This document shows positions 57,873 through 64,000 of a DNA stretch of 64,000 nt, one piece after another. Source of the stretch: Dactylosporangium fulvum (GTDB lineage Bacteria > Actinomycetota > Actinomycetes > Mycobacteriales > Micromonosporaceae); contig NZ_CP073720.1 in assembly GCF_025137375.1 (NCBI RefSeq), positions 7,030,501 through 7,094,500 of the forward strand, written 5' to 3'. The notes under the pieces are model-generated. The model saw only the letters and a list, made by a program, of their open reading frames with translations. It was not told the origin of the DNA and did not search any database. The stretch's first letter is position 1. Each line of letters opens with the position of its first letter. The position numbers and the translations under genes were made by a program.

Positions 57873-59111
57873 TCAGTCGTCGAAGGCAGCGAACAGTTCA
57901 CGCTCGTTCACCTCGCGGAGTCGGGCGACGTCGTACTCGTCCGGGTCCGCCCGGCTGAGCGAGTCGAACACCAGATTGATCGCCGGCACCATGCCCCACA
58001 CGTGCCGGTAAGCGGGCCAGCCTCGGTGTCCTGCCAGGTGGTCCTGTTCCCGGGCGAAGATGTAGTTGGGCCAGTCGCGGCTCTTCGGATGCCGGTGGTG
58101 GTAGTCATGGCAGACCGTGTCGCCGGTCAGCACCAGGTATCGGGCCGGAAAGTGAACGAACGCCATACGGCACAGCCATCTGGCCCACGCGCGGGCGGCG
58201 GCAGGCCGGGACCGACCCGGGCGAGGCGCGGCCTCGCCGAGGAAGATGGCGTTGGTGAGGCCGCCGAAGTAGTCGGGTCCGCGCCGGTCGGCACGGCCGG
58301 CCGGCGGGAACGTGTGCTTGACGCACAGCCGCAGCGTGTTGCTCACCTGGAAGAAGAGGGTCGCCGGCAGGACCCAGCCGACCAGCACGAAGGTCCAGGC
58401 GTGCCACCAGGTGGCCAGCACCGCCACGGCCAGCAGGCCGGCACCGGCCAGGGCGCGTTCGCCGGGTCCGGCGAAATGGAAGTACGAACGCAGCCGCGCG
58501 AGACCGAACCGGAGGTGGAAGCTCGGCGAGACGAGCCTGTGCAGGGTGTTGCGCCACATCTGCCGCCTGGTCATGCCTGGGCGCAGCCCGAGGCTGAGCA
58601 GGATCGCTTGAACAGTCGGGTCGCGCAGTGTCATGTGATGCCGGGCGTGGTGCTCGCCGACGTGTTCCACCTGATAGCGGTCGAACTGCTGGATCATCAG
58701 CAACGCGGCGAGCAGGCGGCCGAGTGCCGTATCAAGACGGCTCCGCGCCCACATGTTGCCGTGCGAGCACTGGTGGAAGATCATCATGCGGAGGTTGCGC
58801 ATGCCGTGCAGCGTCATCGCCCAGCCCGGCAGCAGGAGCAGCAGGTACCACCCGCCGGCGTGCAGCGCGACCGCGGTGACCGCAAGGCCGCCGAGCAGGG
58901 ACGCGAAGGCGTTGACCAGGTGCTGGCCGGCAGTGAACCGGATCGGACGCTGACCGGCGTGCGGCCGGCCGGTGAGCAACGTCAACGGCAGCGCGAGGAT
59001 CTCCGGTAGCGGCCGCATCGACTCGCGCACCGGATCACCGGGGTCCCCGGCGCGTTCCGACGTGGGCCTGTCCACCACGGAGTTCGTCATCACCCTCCCC
59101 ATGTGAGCCAT
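57873..59111 (-). CDS. Membrane fatty-acid-desaturase-type di-iron enzyme
   Basis: 412 residues from ATG 59111; later in-frame ATGs at 59102 and 59090 are possible, the last with GGGGAGG close by. Three histidine boxes typical of membrane desaturases/hydroxylases: HQCSHGN, HVGEHHARHH and HDYHHRHP. Four or so membrane spans lie between them. It could desaturate or hydroxylate an acyl chain or an amine. It is placed between the PLP decarboxylase (33-base gap) and the mutase genes, so it belongs to the cluster. Electron donor genes are not visible. Confidence 0.85.
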   Translation of the reverse strand: MAHMGRVMTNSVVDRPTSERAGDPGDPVRESMRPLPEILALPLTLLTGRPHAGQRPIRFTAGQHLVNAFASLLGGLAVTAVALHAGGWYLLLLLPGWAMTLHGMRNLRMMIFHQCSHGNMWARSRLDTALGRLLAALLMIQQFDRYQVEHVGEHHARHHMTLRDPTVQAILLSLGLRPGMTRRQMWRNTLHRLVSPSFHLRFGLARLRSYFHFAGPGERALAGAGLLAVAVLATWWHAWTFVLVGWVLPATLFFQVSNTLRLCVKHTFPPAGRADRRGPDYFGGLTNAIFLGEAAPRPGRSRPAAARAWARWLCRMAFVHFPARYLVLTGDTVCHDYHHRHPKSRDWPNYIFAREQDHLAGHRGWPAYRHVWGMVPAINLVFDSLSRADPDEYDVARLREVNERELFAAFDD

Positions 59112-59144
59112 CAGGCGGCACCCCCAGGCATCAGACGAGATGTG

Positions 59145-60689
59145 TCATGGGCGGGCCACGCCTGCCGCCGGCACCGCCGGGTGCGCTGCGGACAGCTCCG
59201 CGGCACCGGCGAGCACGTCGGCGACGACACCATCGAGCTGTTCCGCGGTCGTCGCCGGGTTGAGCAGCATCAGCTTGAGGAACACAGGGGCCGTGCCGTC
59301 CGGGCGCGGGACGCGGGTGCGGGCGGTCAGCACGGTGCCGGCCGCCATCAGTCGACGGCGCAGTTCGGCGTTGAAGGCGTCGGCGTCCACGCCGGGATCG
59401 GGCAGATAGCGGAAGACCACGGTGCTCAGCACCGGCCGGTCGGCGAGTTCCAGCCGTGGATGCACGGCGATCCGGTCGGCCGCGTGACAGGCCAGGGCGT
59501 GGCATGCGTCGACCATCTCCCCGATGCCGCGGCGGCCGAGGGTGCGCAACGCGACCGCGATCTTCAGCGCGTCGACCCGGCGGGTGGCCTGGAGCGAGGA
59601 GCCGTACCGGCCGTGGTAGCCGGCGAGCCGATCGTCCTCGGCATTGAGGGTCGTGGTGTCACCGGCCAACGGGTCGAGGCTGGCGGCCGATCGCACCAGC
59701 AGGGCGCTCGCCGACGCCGGCACCCAACCGAACTTATGCAGGTCGAGCGTGACCGAGTCCGCCTCGGCGATGCCGCGCAGCATGGGCCGCAGCCGATCGG
59801 AGAAGATCGCGCCACCACCGTACGCCGCGTCGACGTGCAGCCAGACACCGCGCCGGCGGGCGATCACGGCCAGCTCCGGCAGCGGATCGACCCAGCCGAA
59901 GTCCGTGGTACCCGCGCAGGCGACCAGTGCCACCGGCACCGTGCCGGGCGGCAGGTCGATCAGTACCTGCTCCGCGAGATCCGGCCGGATCCGGCCGTGC
60001 TCGTCGCTCGGCAGGCGAACGATGTTCTCGGTGCCGATGCCCACCACGCCGACGGCACGGGCGACGGAGAAGTGGGTCGAGTCGGAGCACAGCACGACGG
60101 GACGGGCGCCCAGCCCCGCCAGCCCGCTGCCGAAGGTCGACGTGCCTTGCCGTGCCGACAGCACCCACTCGCGGGCGGCGAGGAGTCCCATCAGGTTCGA
60201 CACGCTTCCGCCTGCCGTCAGCGTGCCGCCCGAGGCCGGTCCGTAGCCGACCGCCGCGGCCAGGCCCTCGACGACCCAGCGGTCCAGCTCCAGGGCCGAC
60301 GGACCGCTCTCCCACGCGTGCAGGGACTGGTTCAGTGCCGCCACCACCACCTCAGCGGCGACCGCCGGTGCGAGCGGTGGACACTGCATACGCGCCACCG
60401 CCGCCGCGTGGTTCAGATCAACGGCGCCGCCGGCGAAGGCCCGGATCAACTCGACGAACGTGGTACGCGCGTCCTGCCCGGTTTCGCCGATGAGCGCCTC
60501 GGACAGCGGCCCGGTGCCGGGACCGCCCACCCTGCCGGGGCCTCCGGGCGGCACCGGCCCGCTCCGCCCGGCGAGGTTCTCGGCCAGCAGATCGAGGGCG
60601 AGGTCCGTATAGGTGCGCAGCTCCGCCAGTCCGACGCCGGTTCCGGCGAACAAGGCCGGTGAAGGAGCTCCGGGAACGGCAGTGGCCAT
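59145..60689 (-). CDS. Group II pyridoxal-phosphate decarboxylase
   Basis: 514 residues from ATG 60689. Fold-type I decarboxylase features: LTAGGSVSNLMGLLAARE, LHVDAAYGGG with the cofactor Asp, and the PLP lysine in LDLHKFGW at residue 319. It groups by length and motifs with aspartate/glutamate/2,4-diaminobutyrate/aromatic amino acid decarboxylases. With a glutamate mutase in the same unit, 3-methylaspartate is an attractive substrate (giving 3-amino-2-methylpropionate), but diaminobutyrate or another acid is possible. First gene of the leftward unit, 180 bases from the divergent ligase gene. Confidence 0.88.
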   Translation of the reverse strand: MATAVPGAPSPALFAGTGVGLAELRTYTDLALDLLAENLAGRSGPVPPGGPGRVGGPGTGPLSEALIGETGQDARTTFVELIRAFAGGAVDLNHAAAVARMQCPPLAPAVAAEVVVAALNQSLHAWESGPSALELDRWVVEGLAAAVGYGPASGGTLTAGGSVSNLMGLLAAREWVLSARQGTSTFGSGLAGLGARPVVLCSDSTHFSVARAVGVVGIGTENIVRLPSDEHGRIRPDLAEQVLIDLPPGTVPVALVACAGTTDFGWVDPLPELAVIARRRGVWLHVDAAYGGGAIFSDRLRPMLRGIAEADSVTLDLHKFGWVPASASALLVRSAASLDPLAGDTTTLNAEDDRLAGYHGRYGSSLQATRRVDALKIAVALRTLGRRGIGEMVDACHALACHAADRIAVHPRLELADRPVLSTVVFRYLPDPGVDADAFNAELRRRLMAAGTVLTARTRVPRPDGTAPVFLKLMLLNPATTAEQLDGVVADVLAGAAELSAAHPAVPAAGVARP

Positions 60690-60784
60690 GGCGCCATGGA
60701 AGCCGAGCGCGCCTTCGACCCGGTATCGAATCGCAATCGAGTCGCCGGGCCGGCGCATCGATTGCCACCCGATGCCGCTCCGAT

Positions 60785-60802
60785 AGTGCACGCGGATGCA
60801 CT
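60785..60802. promoter_or_regulatory. Inverted repeat AGTGCA-N6-TGCACT in the divergent promoter of the cluster
   Basis: Perfect 6-bp arms lie midway between the leftward decarboxylase start (60689) and the rightward ligase start (60870). Just upstream, TTGCCA, 16 bases and TAGTGC could form a rightward promoter whose -10 box overlaps the first arm. The 180-base region also has several ATCGA repeats. It is the best candidate for the main control point of the cluster. Confidence 0.45.
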
Positions 60803-60869
60803 GGGCCTTGCCGCCGCCCCGTGCCGTCGCCTCCGACGTGCGAGACCATCCGCAGAAAGGCAGACAGTC

Positions 60870-62216
60870 GTGCCCAAGCTGGTGCTGGCCAACCCGCAGA
60901 GCCGGGCGATGGTCGCCCGTCCCGAGGACATCCCCGTCGAGTCCAGGCCCATCTACGAGGTCATCGGCACCCGGATGCTGTGGTCGTTGGACAGCGACGA
61001 CATCGCGGTCATCCCTGCCGAGATCGACAAGGACTTCCTCGCCTACCTCACCGCGATCCTCGATCTGCCGGACGGCGGGCCGACCGTGCTGAGCCTGCGC
61101 GACTACCGGTCGCCCAGCTGGTACCCCGACGAGAATCCGGAGCTGGTCGACGAGCTGCGGGCGCGGATCACCGCCGGCGGTGACTGGACGCTCGACTGCT
61201 ACATCCGGGACCGCGACGTCGCGCACTGGGAGCAGCGCCTGGGTCTGGCCGTCACCCCGACGCCGTACGCACAGGACCTCGCCGCCCTCATGAACAGCAA
61301 GGTCGTGTTCCGCGCGCTCGCCCTGGCCGCCGGGGTACCGGTGCCTGAAGGCCTGGTGGTCGACCCGGGCCGGGAGTTGATCGACGCCGTGACCGCGCTG
61401 CTTCCGAAGACCGGCTCGGTCATCGTCAAACAGGACCACAACGCGGGCGGCGACGGCAACGTGCTCGTGACCACCGACCCGTCGGTGCCCGGCATCGGGG
61501 TGTTCAGGACGCTGCGTCTGGACGAGCCCTCCAGGGCGGCCGTCACCGCCGGGATCGCCACACTCGGCCTGGCCGAGTTTCCCACGCTCCACCCCGGGAC
61601 GGCGGCTGCGCGGCTCATCGTGGAGGTGTACCAGCCCGACGCACTGACCCTCTCGTCCGAGTTGTACATCCCGGCCGACCGGGCGCCGGTGCTGCTGAAC
61701 TACGGCGACATGCGGATGGAACCGGTGTGGAACGGCTACGTCTTCCCGCCCCAGGACCTTGCCGGCACGCTGCATGCGCGCCTCTGCGCGGACAGTCAGC
61801 AGATCGCGGTCCTCGCCCAGCACATGGGCTACCAGGGTCTGATGAACATCGACGCCATCGTGGACAGCTCAGGGCGCCTGTCCTTCACCGAGTTCAACGG
61901 CCGTGCCGGCGGTGCCACGAACATCGACGTCATCGCCCGCCGGCTGCTGGGCCCGACCTACCTGGACGAGTACGTCATCATGACCCGCAACGGGCTGCCC
62001 GCCCCGCGCGTCGCGGAACTGGTCGAGCACCTCGGCCGGACCGGACTGGCGTTCGACCGCGGCACGCGCAGCGGGGTGATCGTCGCCAACGTCGACGCCA
62101 GGGGCACGATCGAATACCTGGCCATCGGCCGGGACCGCGCCCAGGCGCAGGAGTTCGAGCACGGTCTGGAAGCGCTGCTCGAGACGGTCGCCCGGCCGGG
62201 CGAAGGCGAGGGCTGA
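60870..62216 (+). CDS. PGM1-like peptide ligase (pre-ATP-grasp + ATP-grasp)
   Basis: 448 residues from GTG 60870 with AAAGG about 10 bases upstream. The N-terminal part, PKLVLANPQSRAMVARPED and IDKDFLAYLTAILDLPDG, looks like the pre-ATP-grasp domain of PGM1-type ligases. The ATP-grasp core has SVIVKQDHNAGGDGNVLV, LIVEVYQPDALTLSSELY and FTEFNGRAGGATNIDVIARR with metal-binding Glu/Asn. PGM1 of pheganomycin and its resorcinomycin relative couple a guanidino amino acid to amino acids or peptides. The amidinotransferase gene two positions downstream fits such a role. Subfamily from memory; ATP-grasp fold itself is firm. Confidence 0.72.
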   Translation: MPKLVLANPQSRAMVARPEDIPVESRPIYEVIGTRMLWSLDSDDIAVIPAEIDKDFLAYLTAILDLPDGGPTVLSLRDYRSPSWYPDENPELVDELRARITAGGDWTLDCYIRDRDVAHWEQRLGLAVTPTPYAQDLAALMNSKVVFRALALAAGVPVPEGLVVDPGRELIDAVTALLPKTGSVIVKQDHNAGGDGNVLVTTDPSVPGIGVFRTLRLDEPSRAAVTAGIATLGLAEFPTLHPGTAAARLIVEVYQPDALTLSSELYIPADRAPVLLNYGDMRMEPVWNGYVFPPQDLAGTLHARLCADSQQIAVLAQHMGYQGLMNIDAIVDSSGRLSFTEFNGRAGGATNIDVIARRLLGPTYLDEYVIMTRNGLPAPRVAELVEHLGRTGLAFDRGTRSGVIVANVDARGTIEYLAIGRDRAQAQEFEHGLEALLETVARPGEGEG

Positions 62217-62219
62217 GCC

Positions 62220-63101
62220 GTGCGTGTCGGCATCCTCGGCTGGGACCGGGAAGAGCCGGAGTCGCACAGTCTGGTGACCGTCGGCCTGGACCGGCGGCAC
62301 GAGGTGACGCTGTTCACCCTTGACGACATTCGGTGCCGCACGGGCCCTGCCGGGCCGGTCACGTACATCGACCAGGTGCCGGCCGGCGACTTCGACGTGG
62401 TCCTCTCTCGCGCCGAGATCCGCGCCGACCGGGTGCAGGCCGACTACGAACGGTACGCGCTGCTGTGCGCCGTGCCGGGGCTGCGGGTGATGGACCCGCT
62501 CGACGTGTACTTCGCGGTGGAGAACAAGACGTTGACCCTGCAGCGGCTGGCCACCGCCGGGCTGCCGATCGTGCCGACGATCACGTGCCGGGACGTCGCG
62601 GAGGTCCGTGCGGCCGTGACGGAGTGGGGCACGGTGGTGGTCAAGCCGTCGTTCAGCTACGGCGGGACCGACGTCGAGCGGGTCAGCGACGCCGATGCCG
62701 AGCAGCACGTCGTCGAACGGCTCCTGAAGACCTACCAGCTGGTCATCTGCCAGCCGTACGTGCCGCACCCGGACGGAGACTTCCGCATCACCGTGGTCGG
62801 CGACCGCGCGGTGCTGAACTTCCAGCGAGTGCCGGCCCCGCACGACTGGCGAGCCAACACCATGCAGGGTGCCTCGGTACGCGAGGCGGAGCCGCCGGCG
62901 GAACTCGTCGAACTGGCCGTCCGGGCGACCCGGACCGTCGGCATCTCAGTCTCCGGCCTGGACTTCGTTCCCGGTCCGGACGGCTGGCGAATCCTCGAGA
63001 TCAACAACACTCCCGGCTGGTACCTGTCGAAGCCCGACGACCAGCGACGCACCGTCGAGGCGATCTACGAGTTGGTGGAGTCCGACCACGCACGTCGATA
63101 G
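62220..63101 (+). CDS. RimK/LysX-like ATP-grasp ligase
   Basis: 293 residues from GTG 62220, 3 bases after the previous stop. It has YFAVENKTLTLQRLATAGLP, TVVVKPSFSYGGTDVERV as ATP loop, ICQPYVPHPDGDFRITVVGD and WRILEINNTPGWY with metal-binding E and N. This is the RimK/LysX pattern: addition of an amino acid to a carboxylate through an acyl phosphate. It is the second ligase of the rightward unit and may add the next residue after the PGM1-like step or protect an amino group, as LysW-type systems do. Confidence 0.85.
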   Translation: MRVGILGWDREEPESHSLVTVGLDRRHEVTLFTLDDIRCRTGPAGPVTYIDQVPAGDFDVVLSRAEIRADRVQADYERYALLCAVPGLRVMDPLDVYFAVENKTLTLQRLATAGLPIVPTITCRDVAEVRAAVTEWGTVVVKPSFSYGGTDVERVSDADAEQHVVERLLKTYQLVICQPYVPHPDGDFRITVVGDRAVLNFQRVPAPHDWRANTMQGASVREAEPPAELVELAVRATRTVGISVSGLDFVPGPDGWRILEINNTPGWYLSKPDDQRRTVEAIYELVESDHARR

Positions 63102-63108
63102 GAGTCCC

Positions 63109-64000
63109 GTGTCTTCCCAACCGGCAACAGCCGACCGGCCGATCGTCAACTCACACAACGGCTGGTCCCACCTGGAGGAAGTCGTCGTGGGCGAGCCGTA
63201 CCACCTCGCCTACCACGACGACGTCAGCTTCCGGCTCTTCTTCTGCGCCAACCTCGACTCCACGGTGGATCCGTCGACCACCGAACCGTGGGTCGTCGAA
63301 GACTCACCGGCGGAACGCCGGCTGATGGCCGAAATGGCGGAGGACCAGGCCGAGTTTCTCGCCCTCCTGGCCCGGGAGGGTGTCCATGTCCGGCTGCCCG
63401 ACCCACGTCCTGAGCCGTCACCCATCCGTACCCCCGACTGGCAGACCCTCGCCGGGCACTCGGTGATGCCGCGCGACCTGTTCCTCGTCGTCGGCAACGA
63501 GATCATCGAGACCGCGCCCATGGTGCGGAGCCGGTATCTGGAGGCCGACCTGTACAAGGGCCTGCTCACCGAGTACCTCGACAACGGTGCGTCGTGGACC
63601 GTCGCACCGCGGTCCCGGTTGCGCCCCGACAACTTCGACTACGGCTACGCGCTGCTCCACGGATACCGGGGCCCGGTACCCGTGGAGCAGCGCCACGAAC
63701 CGATGTTCGACGGCGCGCAGACCGTCCGGCTCGGCCGCGACATCCTGTTCAACTGCTCCACGGAGAACCACCGGATGGGCATGCGCTGGCTGGCCCGGCA
63801 ACTCGGTGACGACTACCGCGTTCATGAGATCAACGTCATCGACAACCACGTCGACACACGCGTCGTGCCGCTACGGCCCGGCACGCTGTTGCTGCACCAC
63901 TCCGTCGACGTGGAGCAACTGCCCGCGTTCCTGCGGAACTGGGACGTGATCCGCTACACGCCGCCCGCCGACGATCTGGTCCCCGGCGTGTACGGCCGCC
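63109..64000 (+). CDS. Amidinotransferase (arginine:glycine/inosamine type), cut by window end
   Basis: 297 codons visible from GTG 63109, preceded by GATAGGAG; the 3' end is outside. MPRDLFLVVGNEIIETAPM and FDGAQTVRLGRDILF match arginine:glycine amidinotransferase. D201 and H247 (DNHVDT) align by eye with the catalytic Asp and His; the catalytic Cys should lie beyond 64000. The enzyme moves the amidino group of arginine to an amine of the product or precursor, giving a guanidine. It is the third gene of the rightward unit, 7 bases after the RimK-like gene, and the unit continues off the window. Confidence 0.88.
   Translation, partial: MSSQPATADRPIVNSHNGWSHLEEVVVGEPYHLAYHDDVSFRLFFCANLDSTVDPSTTEPWVVEDSPAERRLMAEMAEDQAEFLALLAREGVHVRLPDPRPEPSPIRTPDWQTLAGHSVMPRDLFLVVGNEIIETAPMVRSRYLEADLYKGLLTEYLDNGASWTVAPRSRLRPDNFDYGYALLHGYRGPVPVEQRHEPMFDGAQTVRLGRDILFNCSTENHRMGMRWLARQLGDDYRVHEINVIDNHVDTRVVPLRPGTLLLHHSVDVEQLPAFLRNWDVIRYTPPADDLVPGVYGR

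Noticed and set aside
48445..64000. Saxitoxin or another named product
   Set aside because: Only enzyme classes match; acyl-loading, cyclisation and methyltransferase genes are absent, and glutamate mutase is foreign to that pathway.
1..64000. tRNA, rRNA, CRISPR, transposase or phage genes
   Set aside because: None of the reading frames or repeats show the required motifs; the only clear direct repeat is the 86-bp duplication.

Overview
The window is very GC-rich, with dense short-gap operons, frequent ATGA/GTGA stop-start overlaps and many GTG starts. It is rich in flavin- and F420-type luciferase-like monooxygenases, TetR/QsdR- and MarR-type regulators and acyl-CoA enzymes. Together these point to a large-genome actinomycete (Actinomycetota). 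The genus cannot be fixed from the sequence alone. I see no tRNA, rRNA, CRISPR array, phage or transposase.

Region 1 (1-18.7 kb) is a catabolic island for an unidentified CoA-activated, possibly steroid-like or aromatic, carboxylic acid. A leftward operon (unknown Cys-containing protein, fused indolepyruvate-type ferredoxin oxidoreductase, GntR regulator) diverges from a rightward operon of about 12 genes. That operon encodes two enoyl-CoA hydratases, a short-plus-long acyl-CoA dehydrogenase pair, a metal-site-lacking amidohydrolase, a Gfo/Idh/MocA dehydrogenase, a triad-less isochorismatase fold, an SDR, a sulfonate/nitrate-type ABC importer and a small ferredoxin-like-fold protein. The shared promoter carries a 22-bp palindrome and may give a leaderless mRNA. 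A Zn-type alcohol dehydrogenase, an F420-type luciferase-like oxidoreductase and a SnoaL-like protein follow, around an operator that matches the KstR2 consensus. A perfect 86-bp tandem duplication sits inside the long operon.

Region 2 (18.8-43.2 kb) looks like an organosulfur-scavenging island. It has five full-length luciferase-like monooxygenases or relatives (DszA/NtaA, SsuD types), a degenerate luciferase-like paralogue, a flavin reductase, two DszC/SfnB-like flavoproteins, a dipeptide-type ABC importer with a fused double ATPase, a second orphan double ATPase, an Eis-like acetyltransferase, an OsmC protein, an alpha/beta hydrolase and an APC permease. It also holds an unusual regulator in which a KaiC/RecA-like domain without a P-loop is fused to an XRE helix-turn-helix and a cupin.

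Region 3 (43.2-47.9 kb) has a QsdR-type TetR regulator divergent from a carboxylesterase, enoyl-CoA hydratase and acyl-CoA ligase operon. Repeated TGTTGCA boxes lie in the shared promoter.

Region 4 (47.9 kb to the right edge, continuing outside) is the most interesting part: a natural-product-type cluster with no PKS or NRPS gene in view. One leftward unit carries a group II PLP decarboxylase, a membrane desaturase, both subunits of a B12-dependent glutamate (methylaspartate) mutase, a NodU/TobZ-type carbamoyltransferase, a PhyH-type dioxygenase, an MFS exporter, an unusual ATP-grasp protein, a CitE-like lyase, an alpha-oxoamine synthase and a MaoC hydratase. A divergent unit carries a PGM1-like peptide ligase, a RimK-like ATP-grasp ligase and an amidinotransferase cut by the window end. 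The set suggests a small, highly polar amino-acid-derived metabolite that is guanidinylated, carbamoylated and hydroxylated, and assembled by ATP-grasp ligases. The product itself is inference.
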